Assembly (NCBI RefSeq): GCF_014268595.2
Contig: NZ_CP077091.1
Coordinates: 2,812,501 to 2,876,500 of the forward strand
Length of the DNA stretch: 64,000 nt
Direction of reading: 5' to 3'
From: Pseudomonas hamedanensis
GTDB lineage: Bacteria; Pseudomonadota; Gammaproteobacteria; Pseudomonadales; Pseudomonadaceae
The translations under genes were made by a program, and so were the position numbers. Positions 8,567 to 17,321 of this stretch are shown here, piece by piece. The notes below the pieces were generated by a model. That model did no database searches and had not been told where the DNA came from. It saw only the letters and a program-made list of their open reading frames with translations. How positions within the stretch are numbered: position 1 is the first letter of the stretch; every line of letters begins with the position of its first letter.

Positions 8567-9296
8567 ACGAATCACCCCGAAGGACTGGCTGGCGCAACAG
8601 CCGCTGCAAAGTGGCGAGCGTTTGTATCTGGTCATCAGCGCGGCGAGTGATGCCGAGCCGCTCAAACCTTTCTACCAGCAAGATCACGCAGCGCAACTGC
8701 TGCCAATCTGGAGCGGAACGCCCTACGCCGATTGGCTTCCCGTAATGCCGTATCTCGCCGAGATCACCTCCCATGCCAGTTTTCTGCAATGGATAGCTGA
8801 AACCGACGCATTGGACTGGGGTTGGCTAGCTGTATCCACAAGCACGCCGGAGACCGTGCTGGAACATTTGCGCAGCCTGACTCAGGTGAAAATGCCGGAC
8901 GCTACCGAAGTGTTTTTCAGGTTCTGGGATGGTAGACATCTTCATCCGATCATCGAAGGGTTAGGTGCCACAGCAGGTGAGTTGCTGCCAGTATTCCAAC
9001 GTTACCTGATCAACGGACACGCTCTCGAAGTCGGCAGAAGAGCGGTACGTCCTGCAAAAGAGTGGCCTTGGTGGGAGATTCCTCAAACGCTATTGGATGC
9101 CCTCGCGGCAAAGGATCAAACCACCGTCGTCGAGAACCTGATGCAGTGGCTATCAGAAGATTGTCCTGAGTTGTTCTTCGAATTCCCCGAAGCCAATTTG
9201 CGCAGAAAGGTTGAGCGCTTCGTGCGCCAAAACCCAAACACAGAAGATATGGCAGAGCGTCTCGCTGCACAGCTGACAAAGGAAGTCACGTCATGA
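8556..9296 (+). CDS. DUF4123 T6SS effector adaptor/chaperone
   Basis: About 246 residues, starting VPSERITPKDWL. DUF4123 proteins load a specific effector onto the cognate VgrG and are encoded between the two, as here. Family-like features are the early strand GERLYLVISAA, the PYLAEITSHASFLQWI segment and the RFWDGRHLHPI motif. The GTG at 8556 is preferred because AAGGCAG lies 6-12 bases upstream and the frame then overlaps the vgrG end by only 11 bp; GTG at 8550 is the alternative. It overlaps the rhs start by 4 bp, so adaptor and effector are coupled. Confidence 0.9.
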   Translation: MPSERITPKDWLAQQPLQSGERLYLVISAASDAEPLKPFYQQDHAAQLLPIWSGTPYADWLPVMPYLAEITSHASFLQWIAETDALDWGWLAVSTSTPETVLEHLRSLTQVKMPDATEVFFRFWDGRHLHPIIEGLGATAGELLPVFQRYLINGHALEVGRRAVRPAKEWPWWEIPQTLLDALAAKDQTTVVENLMQWLSEDCPELFFEFPEANLRRKVERFVRQNPNTEDMAERLAAQLTKEVTS

Positions 9297-12200
9297 ATAC
9301 CCCGATTGGTACCCTGGTCCTGCGAGTGCTGGACGCCAAAGCGCCCGACGTGAGCCTGATTCTCAAGGACTTCAAAAACTGCCTGAGCGATTACAAAGAA
9401 TGGGCAGACGGGTTTTGGAGTGGCTGGGCACTGGACGTCGATCAGACCTTCAAGGTCGGCAACGAAGTCAGCGTGACAGAACGCAAGACCAAGACTGGCG
9501 CCGTTGAAACCTATGCGACCTGCCCACTGGTGGGTGATTTCACGCTGATCCACATGTTTGAGTCAGCGCGATTTGTACCTATCGGAAATACTCCAGTGAA
9601 ATTGGAGCCAGTCACCAAAGGCACCTTTTACGATGACGTTACCGGTCCGGTCATCGAAACCATGATCGGCCCAAGCGGCATCAAAGTGATCGAGGGGGCC
9701 AAGAAGGGCCAGACCTATCGCATTACGTTCTTCCCCAACGTATCCCAGAGTGACGTCAAAGCACTCTATGACTCCTATCAAGGCGTTATCGGCAAGCTTG
9801 AAGGCTGGCTGCAAAGCGAATGGTCGAGCAAGTTTCAACCGCAGTGGGCCAGCTACTCGGCGGCAGATCGTGCGGGGCGCTCGGTCATTTTGCTCAAACG
9901 AGCGCTGGACGGTTTTGAGCAAGCTCTACTCCGTCTGTGGGATGACATCAAAAGCCTGTTCGACCTGCTCGCCCACCCTCAAAAAAACTACGCAAAACTC
10001 AAAGAATATTTGTCGGACGTCGAAATCGACAAGCTATACGCTGCTTCGAAAGAGTCCATTGCTTCAGGGTTGCTGATCCTCAGCGACGAACCGCTGATGT
10101 TCATCTATGTCTCGGCGATCGTGGCTTGGGTCGGCATGCTCCCGCCGCAGGTCATCGTCGACGTTATGACAGCGATCGCTTCGGAGTTTCTGATCAACGT
10201 ACTACTGGGTATCTGCCTGACAGGTGGCGCTGGACTTGCTGTAAGAGCCGGGACAAAAGTCATTACCACGGTCAAATCGGGCGAAGCAATCAAGTACCTG
10301 GACGATCTTGCCTCGACCCTAATGACACTCAGCAACAAACACGCCCTGCCCGCCCACGCGCAAGCGTCGAAGCCCATCATCGCCAGCGCTAAAAACGTGC
10401 CGATGAAGCCGGCCAAAACCGCAGCGCTGAAAATCGATGAAGCTACTACCGAAGCACCAAAGGCTGCCCCAGGGAGGGCTGAGTCCAAAAGCCATGTAGA
10501 GGGGCTCCCGCCCAGAAGCCAGCTGCCGAAAACTGCAGATACTCCGAAACAGGAAGTCAAAGAAGCCTCTTCGTTTCCACGAGATAAAAAGCAAAATCAG
10601 ACCTCGCTTCAGCCAAAAGAAAAGGTCGACGACGCCCCCGATCAATCCAAGACGCCCGACGACAAAAGTGCCACCTGCGCCAAGAAAACCTGCACCAATG
10701 GCTGCCCGGTTTCGATGGTGACGGGTGAAGAGCTGTTGACGATTACCGACGGTGAACTTGGCGGTTTGTTGCCCTTTACATGGACGCGTCTCTATCGCAC
10801 CAGTGCGGCGGAAATCGACTGCGGCCTCGGTTATGGTTGGAGTCACGCCCTCGCCCAGCGGGTGGACATCAATGGCGATGAAGTCGTTTGGACTGACCAC
10901 GAAAACCGTGTCACGACCTTTCCGATGCCGAGCGAACAGCGCCCGGCAATCACCAATAGCCTTTCGGAAGCGGCTATCTTCATTGGCAGTGATCCTTCGG
11001 AGCTCGTTCTCACACAGGCTGGTGAACGTAAGCAGTTCTATCACTTCCGCTTCAACAGCAAAGGCGCGACGCTGATTGCTATCAGCGACAACTACGACAA
11101 CCGCCTGCACATCACCCGTGACATCCACGGTCGGATCAAGCGCGTGGACAACGGGGCCGGTCGAGCACTTCTGGTTCGGTATGACCGCAAACACATCATC
11201 GCTATCGACTATCAGCAATTTGTCCCGGCAGACACACTGGAAGATGCGTGGAGCACCGTCCAGACCCTGGTCACCTACACGTACGATGCTCAGCAGCGCC
11301 TGACCAAAGCCACGAACGCTGCCGGTGAGTCTGAGCGTTACACCTACAACGAACAGAACGTCATTCTCGAGCGGCAACTTGCAGGTGGCGCGAGCTTTTA
11401 CTGGGAGTGGGAAAAGGAAGGCAAGTCCGCGCGTTGCATCCATCACTGGGCCAGTTTCTCGCAGATGGACGCGCATTACGCCTGGGATGACAACGGTAGT
11501 GTCACGGTAACCAACGCCGATGGCAGTGAAGAAATCTACACCCACGATGACCAGGCTCGGCTCGTCGCCAAGGTCGATCCGGATGGTGCCGAGCACTTAA
11601 AAGCCTATGACGACAAAGGCCGACTGATCGCCGAAAAAGACCCGATGGGGGCGGTCACGGAATATCAGTACAACGAGGCCGGCCGTTTGATCGCGGTGAT
11701 ACCGCCAGAAGATGCGCCGACTACCTACGAGTACTACAAGGGCTTTGTCCGTGTGGTGAATCGCGGTACCGCCAAATGGGTCTACTGGCGTAACGACCAG
11801 GGTGACATCACTGAACAAGTCGACCCGGACGGCAATTCGACGCATTACACCTATGATCGCCAAGGACGCCTGCTGGAGATCCGCCATCCTGACGGTAGCC
11901 GTCACCAACTGGGGTGGAACAATCTCGGCCAATTGCTGGAGGAGCGTCTGCCGGACGGCGGCCAGCGTAAGTACCGCTACGATGCGCTAGGCCGACAGAT
12001 CACACGTCAGGCTGAAACCGGAGCGATTACTCATTATCAGTGGGATGCAGCCAATCGGCTGGCACAAATCACTCTGCCCGGCGGCGCTACCCGTGCCTTC
12101 ACCTACAACCCATACGGCCGCGTCACTGCAGAACGCGACGAACTGGGGCGCATCACCCGCTATGAGTACGCCGACAATCTCCATCTGGTCAGCCGTCGAA

Positions 12201-14326
12201 TCAATCCGGACGGCAGCCAACTGCGCTATCGCTACGATAACGCGCGCCTTCTGCTCACTGAAATCGAAAACGAACGCGGTGAGCATTACCATCTCGATTA
12301 CTACAGCAACGGCCTGATCCAGCAGGAAACCGGCTTCGACGGGCGTCGCACTGCGTACGAGTACGACCTCAACGGCAAACTGTTGAAGAAAACCGAGTTT
12401 GGTGACGACGGCAGTGAGCTGGTGACCGAGTATCAGCGCGATGCCGCTGGCCGCTTGCTGGTCAAAACCCTCGCTGATGGCGAGGAAATCCATTACAGCT
12501 ACGATGCCTTGGGTCGCTTGGTAAACGTTGACGACGGCCACTGGCCCCTCGCCTATGAATACGACATACAAGATCGCCTGATCACTGAGCACCAAGGCTG
12601 GGGCACCACGCGTTACGAGTACGACAGCGTCGGCCAATTGAGTCACTGCCGACTCCCTGATGGCAGCACGCTTGATTATCGTCACCTGTCCGGCGGTCGG
12701 CTGAGCAGTATCGACCTCAATGGCTCGCGCCTGACTACGCACCAATTCGACGCTGGCCGCGAACGGCAGCGCCAACAAGGTCTGCTTCTCAGCCAATACC
12801 AGTACGACGAACAGGGCAGGCTTCAAGCTCACAGTGTAGGTCAGCAGAATCGCAATCTCTTTCAGCGCCGCTACGCCTACAACGCCAACGGCAATCTTGC
12901 CGGCATCGATGACAGCCGCAAAGGCAACCGCAGCTACCACTACGACCCACTGGATCGTCTGATCAGTGTTCGCGGCGCCACACCGGAAACGTTCGCTCAT
13001 GACCCGGCCGGCAACTTGCTCGGTCAAAACGATCTGCCAGTTGCGAACCTCGCCAACGTCAAAGGTAATCGCCTGCTGATGCAAGGCGACCGCCACTATG
13101 ACTATGACGCCTATGGCAACCTGACCCGCGAACGACGTGGCACCGGCCAGAAGCTCGTCACCGAATATCGCTACGACTGCCAGCACCGCCTGATCGGCGT
13201 CAGCCTACCCGGCGGCAGCACCGCAGCCTACAAATACGACGCCTTCGGCCGCCGTATTGAAAAGACCGTTGACGGGCAAACGACTGAATTCCTCTGGCAA
13301 GGCGAGCGCCTGATCGCAGAAAGCGCCGAGAATCGCTACCGCAGCTATATCTACGAACCCGGTAGCTTCCGTCCGCTGGTGATGCTAGACGGCGAAGGCC
13401 CGCTGAAGGCAACGCCGTTCTACTACCAACTCGACCACCTCGGCACGCCGCAAGAACTCACCGACTACAGCGGCGAAATCATGTGGTCGGCGAAATATCG
13501 TGCCTACGGCAATCTTGCCGCCCTGGACGTCAGCGAAATCGACAACCCGCTGCGTTTCCAAGGTCAATACTTCGACGCCGAGACGGGGTTACATTACAAC
13601 CGGCACCGCTACTACAATCCTGGGACTGGACGGTTTCTGACACCGGATCCGATCAGGCTTGCGGGTGGGTTGAACAACTACCAGTACGTGCCTAACCCTA
13701 CGGGGTGGGTGGATCCGTTGGGGTTAAATGCAACGTGCCCTGGACCCGATTGCAAATTACCAACGAACACTGCGAATGCTACAAAACCTGACCACCTGCC
13801 TATGAGTCAGGAAAAGTTCGATGAAATTATCGACATGAACAAGGCCGATAGGCCACCAAGCCCCAATGAATATTTGCCGGATAGTTATGTCAGTGCGCAC
13901 CGCGAGCTTTTTGCAAAAGAAGGGGGATCCTTCATAGTGATCGAAAGCTGGATCACCGACTCCAGATATCCAAGTTTTCCACAGAGAAAATTTGTAGGAC
14001 TCTCCTCTGAAATGGAAAAAGTAGTTGAGAAATATAGAGCATCGGGAAACGACTGGAATGTTCTCAACAAGGAACTCAATCTCGGTGCAAAAACCCTAGA
14101 AGGTGAAGGCATATACATCGTTAAAATAAAACCAGATGATCCGAGATTTAGCTACGAGATGCCAAACGGGCGTGAAAACGGCGCTTATCCTAACGAATGG
14201 GTCCCGGGCGGAGCTACTAAAAGCGGAACAAAAGAGGCGGCTTTGATCGGTTCAGAAAACGTCACTCACAACAGTGACATTGGAACGTTGTTGAAAAACT
14301 TTGACGACTGGGAAAAGCTTCAATGA
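9293..14326 (+). CDS. rhs: Rhs/YD-repeat T6SS effector with polymorphic C-terminal toxin
   Basis: A 1677-residue Rhs protein. Residues 1-265 are an N-terminal region without a recognisable PAAR domain, followed by a hydrophobic pair of segments (about 268-325, MFIYVSAIVAWVGMLPP to LLGICLTGGAGLAV). A charged linker leads to the shell entry at about 461-480 (CTNGCPVSMVTGEELLTITD). YD repeats fill most of 560-1380, and the core ends with PLRFQGQYFDAETGLHYN and the cleavage-type motif DPLGL at 1474-1478. The last 199 residues are the toxin tip, of unrecognised activity; the tip has DEIIDMNKADRPPSPNEYLP and ends with a NEWVPGG motif. Base composition turns AT-rich at the tip, as expected for a swapped module. 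The immunity gene overlaps the stop. Confidence 0.93.
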   Translation: MNTPIGTLVLRVLDAKAPDVSLILKDFKNCLSDYKEWADGFWSGWALDVDQTFKVGNEVSVTERKTKTGAVETYATCPLVGDFTLIHMFESARFVPIGNTPVKLEPVTKGTFYDDVTGPVIETMIGPSGIKVIEGAKKGQTYRITFFPNVSQSDVKALYDSYQGVIGKLEGWLQSEWSSKFQPQWASYSAADRAGRSVILLKRALDGFEQALLRLWDDIKSLFDLLAHPQKNYAKLKEYLSDVEIDKLYAASKESIASGLLILSDEPLMFIYVSAIVAWVGMLPPQVIVDVMTAIASEFLINVLLGICLTGGAGLAVRAGTKVITTVKSGEAIKYLDDLASTLMTLSNKHALPAHAQASKPIIASAKNVPMKPAKTAALKIDEATTEAPKAAPGRAESKSHVEGLPPRSQLPKTADTPKQEVKEASSFPRDKKQNQTSLQPKEKVDDAPDQSKTPDDKSATCAKKTCTNGCPVSMVTGEELLTITDGELGGLLPFTWTRLYRTSAAEIDCGLGYGWSHALAQRVDINGDEVVWTDHENRVTTFPMPSEQRPAITNSLSEAAIFIGSDPSELVLTQAGERKQFYHFRFNSKGATLIAISDNYDNRLHITRDIHGRIKRVDNGAGRALLVRYDRKHIIAIDYQQFVPADTLEDAWSTVQTLVTYTYDAQQRLTKATNAAGESERYTYNEQNVILERQLAGGASFYWEWEKEGKSARCIHHWASFSQMDAHYAWDDNGSVTVTNADGSEEIYTHDDQARLVAKVDPDGAEHLKAYDDKGRLIAEKDPMGAVTEYQYNEAGRLIAVIPPEDAPTTYEYYKGFVRVVNRGTAKWVYWRNDQGDITEQVDPDGNSTHYTYDRQGRLLEIRHPDGSRHQLGWNNLGQLLEERLPDGGQRKYRYDALGRQITRQAETGAITHYQWDAANRLAQITLPGGATRAFTYNPYGRVTAERDELGRITRYEYADNLHLVSRRINPDGSQLRYRYDNARLLLTEIENERGEHYHLDYYSNGLIQQETGFDGRRTAYEYDLNGKLLKKTEFGDDGSELVTEYQRDAAGRLLVKTLADGEEIHYSYDALGRLVNVDDGHWPLAYEYDIQDRLITEHQGWGTTRYEYDSVGQLSHCRLPDGSTLDYRHLSGGRLSSIDLNGSRLTTHQFDAGRERQRQQGLLLSQYQYDEQGRLQAHSVGQQNRNLFQRRYAYNANGNLAGIDDSRKGNRSYHYDPLDRLISVRGATPETFAHDPAGNLLGQNDLPVANLANVKGNRLLMQGDRHYDYDAYGNLTRERRGTGQKLVTEYRYDCQHRLIGVSLPGGSTAAYKYDAFGRRIEKTVDGQTTEFLWQGERLIAESAENRYRSYIYEPGSFRPLVMLDGEGPLKATPFYYQLDHLGTPQELTDYSGEIMWSAKYRAYGNLAALDVSEIDNPLRFQGQYFDAETGLHYNRHRYYNPGTGRFLTPDPIRLAGGLNNYQYVPNPTGWVDPLGLNATCPGPDCKLPTNTANATKPDHLPMSQEKFDEIIDMNKADRPPSPNEYLPDSYVSAHRELFAKEGGSFIVIESWITDSRYPSFPQRKFVGLSSEMEKVVEKYRASGNDWNVLNKELNLGAKTLEGEGIYIVKIKPDDPRFSYEMPNGRENGAYPNEWVPGGATKSGTKEAALIGSENVTHNSDIGTLLKNFDDWEKLQ

Positions 14327-14793
14327 AGACCACTTTTGAAACGGCTTTAGAATCTCATGAGATATCTGATTTCTTTAAAGGCAATGGAAAATATTTTGCC
14401 CGTGGCTCCGACTGGGGAGACCATCTCTTCATTAGCAACTGGCAGGAAATGTGCGGAGTTTTAAAATATCAAAAAGCTGCACAAAATCTGCTGACAACAA
14501 TATTTGAAGATTACGTAAAATATTTAAAAGAAGATTATTCGAATGCAGAAGGCTTGCTTTCAAATATAAGCGCTTACTACACACTTAAAAGCAAAATAGC
14601 GTTTCTTTCGGAAAATAATTACGACTTAATTGAAAGCCTTGACGAAAAAAGCAAGAAAAATATAGGAAAATTATTTCGACTCCTTAAACAGCAGTACGAC
14701 ATAAAAAACGAAGATTTGCCCAAGTACAAATTTGATGATGAGATCAAAAGATTAAAACTCAAAGGGTGTCTAATCGACCTTGAACACCTTTGA
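14323..14793 (+). CDS. Putative immunity protein for the Rhs tip
   Basis: A 156-residue, acidic/lysine-rich, probably all-helical cytosolic protein (MKTTFETALESHEISDFFKG). Its ATG overlaps the rhs TGA in an ATGA, the normal position of the cognate immunity gene. Composition is far more AT-rich than the rhs core, matching the toxin tip. No known family was recognised; the immunity role is inferred from position and coupling only. Confidence 0.75.
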   Translation: MKTTFETALESHEISDFFKGNGKYFARGSDWGDHLFISNWQEMCGVLKYQKAAQNLLTTIFEDYVKYLKEDYSNAEGLLSNISAYYTLKSKIAFLSENNYDLIESLDEKSKKNIGKLFRLLKQQYDIKNEDLPKYKFDDEIKRLKLKGCLIDLEHL

Positions 14794-14805
14794 GCAATAT
14801 AGTTA

Positions 14806-14958
14806 ATGCCACTACCTCACGCCACCGAACGCTCGATACCTAACCTGCCTTTAGTTGAGGCATATGGAAAATATGGCGACGGAGGAGCACCACAATTCCA
14901 CTTAGATGGACAAAAAGTTAAATCCGAAAAAATAGTTATACTTTCGAAAGATAAATGA
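14806..14958 (+). pseudogene. C-terminal scrap of a displaced Rhs toxin tip
   Basis: An open stretch of 50 codons from ATG 14806 that reads like the end of a toxin domain (IPNLPLVEAYGKYGDGGAPQ, then a lysine-rich end ILSKDK). It has no ribosome site and no upstream domain. It ends in an ATGA overlap with the next gene, exactly the toxin/immunity junction seen at the intact rhs, so it is best read as the last piece of an older tip left behind by recombination. Confidence 0.55.
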
Positions 14959-15266
14959 GAACTTTTTATGTGATTGCCAGAAAGGATATGGAGCCAAATC
15001 TTCCGCATAGCTCAAACTGGCCAAAAGTAATAGGCTACTCATTCAAAGATAACTATTTCTACTTATCCGAAGGCAAGGGCCACGGTTTTGTGGCGAACGA
15101 CATGCACGAATCGAAAGCTAAAAGACCAGAATGGCTTGAAATATTTACAGCTTTAGACTCGACCTGGTTCTTAAATATGATTGACAACACTAACTTCACT
15201 AGCGAAAAGGATTTCCTTGACAAACTAACCGCACACACTGAAAAAGTAGACATAATAACATTTTGA
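14955..15266 (+). CDS. Putative orphan immunity protein
   Basis: A 103-residue AT-rich gene starting MRTFYVIARKDMEPNLPHSS, with its ATG overlapping the stop of the preceding toxin scrap. The short alpha/beta-looking sequence (KVIGYSFKDNYFYLSEGKGH) resembles small immunity proteins in style, but no family was identified. Retaining the immunity gene after losing the toxin is common in Rhs and CDI loci and would protect against neighbours carrying the matching toxin. Confidence 0.6.
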   Translation: MRTFYVIARKDMEPNLPHSSNWPKVIGYSFKDNYFYLSEGKGHGFVANDMHESKAKRPEWLEIFTALDSTWFLNMIDNTNFTSEKDFLDKLTAHTEKVDIITF

Positions 15267-15316
15267 CTAATCCCCAAAATTTTGGCAGATTTGTTGTTTA
15301 AACACTGCATATAAAT

Positions 15317-15849
15317 CCGTCCCGCATTTGTCCGATGTGTGGTAAAGGAGACTGCCCTGATGTTTCACCTCCACTAACACAGTCGCAAATAGACGAGATT
15401 ATTGCGACACCGAAGGGTATGCGCCCCGACCCAATCAGTTATCTGTCCGCCGACTACATATCGAATCATCTTTCCCAGTTTGATGGCGGTGCGACCCGTT
15501 TTATGACTCAAAACAACGTGGACAGATATGGTATTGGACAACGTGATGGCACATCCCTTTGTTATGCCGAGAAGCGAAGCCGATAGGCTGCTAGCATCCG
15601 CTAACGGAGATAGCTCTGTCTTGAGAGCTCCTTGAGCCTTGAACTTGGCTTTCTTACAACAATCAATTACTGCGCATTGACATCACTAACCCAAGGGAAC
15701 GAGGATTAAGATTTCCATCAGAAAATGAAGCCGTCGCTAACGACCTATGGATTCCGGGTGGAAAGTTGCCAAATGGAAACAGTGAAGCAATAGTCGACGC
15801 TAAAGGCCCGATTGCACCGAAACTTGAAATATCACCACTGTCGCTATAA
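15317..15849 (+). pseudogene. Frameshifted orphan Rhs toxin tip related to the tip of the intact rhs
   Basis: Frame 1 (to 15586) reads CPMCGKGDCPDVSPPLTQSQ, then DEIIATPKGMRPDPISYLSA and RYGIGQRDGTS. The sense continues one base out of frame as FVMPRSEADRLLASANGDSS. It resumes in a third frame from 15670 as LRIDITNPRERGLRFPSENE and NDLWIPGGKLPNGNSEAI, ending at the TAA at 15847. At least two frameshifts are therefore needed. The layout (Cys-rich linker, DEII, RP-P-YL-YIS, late W-PGG) parallels the live tip of the intact Rhs protein, so the two belong to one toxin family. No start or promoter of its own is seen. Confidence 0.7.
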
Positions 15850-15856
15850 GAGAAAC

Positions 15857-16120
15857 ATGAAATTCAATGACACTTTTGTCAATACAGACAAGCGATTCAC
15901 TTTAGGAATAGAAGCCGCCAGTGGAAAGTATTATGTTTCTATCCCTGTTAGCAACCGGTTGGTTGACTATGACGAGTATTATGAAATAAGCAGAGAGCCA
16001 TACGAACTCTTTCTTAGAGATCCGTCCGCAGCACTGATATTTGTAGAGCGCTGTAAAGCTAGACAAGAAGACGAATCTCTTATGGTCAAGCCAGGCGCAG
16101 ACCGCGGAGTGGCGACCTAA
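15857..16120 (+). CDS. Putative immunity protein for the orphan tip
   Basis: An 87-residue protein starting MKFNDTFVNTDKRFTLGIEA, placed 7 bp after the stop of the frameshifted tip. The ATG at 15857 is preferred over one 45 bases earlier because the AAGAG just upstream can serve as ribosome site and the earlier one would overlap the tip. The YYVSIPVSNRLVDYDEYYEI stretch is conserved-looking and acidic. Function is inferred from position; the gene is intact although its toxin is not. Confidence 0.6.
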   Translation: MKFNDTFVNTDKRFTLGIEAASGKYYVSIPVSNRLVDYDEYYEISREPYELFLRDPSAALIFVERCKARQEDESLMVKPGADRGVAT

Positions 16121-16586
16121 AAAATTTGTGACCGCTCCATGAACTACACATTCAAAGCTGCCAAGTGATCCCAGATGCTGTGCTCCCGAATTCTTTCAGG
16201 AACCCGTCCGCCATGATGCGACCCGCGACAGCTCTACGAGTGCCAACAGTGCGGCACCGGATCTCAAGCACGGCAACGGGCGAGACGCAAAAAGGCAAGC
16301 GGGTCAAAACCGGCATTACCGTCGTCGAGTACATCTCCTTCAGCGACCCGACCCGACGCCACTAAAATGGACACTAAAAACAAATCTGCTCTCACTTGAA
16401 ACACATCTGATGGATGGCCATTAGTTCCGTAAAAAACCGCCTCTTTGCGAAAAACCATAAAGAGTACTGTGATCAAAAGGCCTGAGTTGTGCGCGGGATG
16501 GCTCAATCCTACCCGGAGGAGGTGTGTAACTTCTCAATGCTTCGAAAGATAATTATGAAAAAAACACCCAATTGAGCAGGCGAAAG
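16121..16586 (+). other. Unassigned remnant DNA between immunity-like genes
   Basis: No convincing gene. 16165-16365 is open in one frame, but the translation is low-complexity and matches nothing recognised. Just before the next gene, a short frame (PEEVCNFSMLRKIIMKKTPN, ending at 16574) looks like the tail of another lost toxin tip. The stretch is best read as decayed Rhs-tip material. Confidence 0.4.
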
Positions 16587-16865
16587 ATGAATCAAGCTCT
16601 CCTCCACGAAATTGCTAAACGTAACGGATTTATTGTTGCATTATTTTCCGATCACCCAGATTTTTTTTCATCTTGGTCATTACGAGTAACAAAGAGTAAT
16701 ACCACATATATGATTGACAACGACGGAAGAAATGGATGGTTGATCCTTCACAAGGAAACTTCTCCAAATAAATATCAAGAATTAGACAAAAAAACATCTC
16801 ACACAATGAATAATAATGAAAAAGCCAACATATGCGAAATATGGCTTCAAACAATCTCAAGTTAA
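16587..16865 (+). CDS. Putative orphan immunity protein
   Basis: A 92-residue AT-rich gene starting MNQALLHEIAKRNGFIVALF. ATG 16587 is preferred over an upstream start because GAGCAGG lies 7-13 bases before it. It has a helix followed by strands (SWSLRVTKSNTTYMIDNDGR) typical of small single-domain immunity proteins; family not recognised. It follows a possible toxin-tail fragment and precedes rhs core debris, so it is the last surviving member of the displaced tip series. Confidence 0.5.
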   Translation: MNQALLHEIAKRNGFIVALFSDHPDFFSSWSLRVTKSNTTYMIDNDGRNGWLILHKETSPNKYQELDKKTSHTMNNNEKANICEIWLQTISS

Positions 16866-16878
16866 TGATTCCAGACTG

Positions 16879-17067
16879 CGGAATTTCCTTTGGCAAGGCG
16901 AACACCTGATTGTAGAAAGCGCAGAGAACCGCTACCGCAGCTATGTCTACGAATTGGGTGCCTTACGACCGTAGGCAATGCTCGACGGCAAAGGCCCACG
17001 CAAAGCTAAGCCGTTCTGCTGCCAATTCAACCACCTCGGCACGCCGCAGGAACTCACCGACTACAGC
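16879..17067 (+). pseudogene. rhs core fragment with an in-frame stop
   Basis: Clear remnant of the conserved Rhs core: FLWQGEHLIVESAENRYRSY, then HLGTPQELTDYS, matching residues about 1330-1395 of the intact Rhs protein. A TAG interrupts it where the live copy has Leu-Val. It stops abruptly at 17067 where vgrG-like sequence begins. Confidence 0.8.
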
Positions 17068-17226
17068 GTGACAGGTACACCGCCACGCTGGGAGACGATT
17101 TTCATCAAGCTATGGCAACCGCTTCAGGCTACGTCATTGAACGCGCCGAATCGCCCACCGTTGCTCTCGCCAAAACCGCGCTTCCTGCGGCAGCCAGACA
17201 GCTCTGGTCACAGGCGCAAAAGGCAG
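17068..17226 (+). pseudogene. vgrG fragment fused to rhs debris
   Basis: DNA directly following the rhs scrap matches the vgrG region around 7510-7670. The decayed translation still shows LNAPNRPPLLSPKPRFL against VPNRPPLRHPKPRIL in the live VgrG. The join is abrupt, so this is a recombination scar between ancient rhs and vgrG copies. Confidence 0.7.
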
Positions 17227-17278
17227 TGTCAGATCTTTCTAACCACGATCCACTACTGCTTTTCTCCAGTCCGCAGGC

Positions 17279-17310
17279 AAAAAAATCGCAGCTAACACTG
17301 CGATTTTTTT
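17279..17310. terminator. Bidirectional intrinsic terminator
   Basis: AATCGCAG-CTAACA-CTGCGATT stem flanked by A and T runs, placed between the plus-strand rhs debris and the end of the minus-strand yebE-like gene; it can act in both directions. Confidence 0.85.
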
Positions 17311-17321
17311 AAACGATAACT

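Noticed and set aside
15335..15586. 83-residue frame taken as an independent gene
   Set aside because: It is the first piece of a toxin tip whose sense continues in two other frames, so it was annotated as part of a pseudogene.
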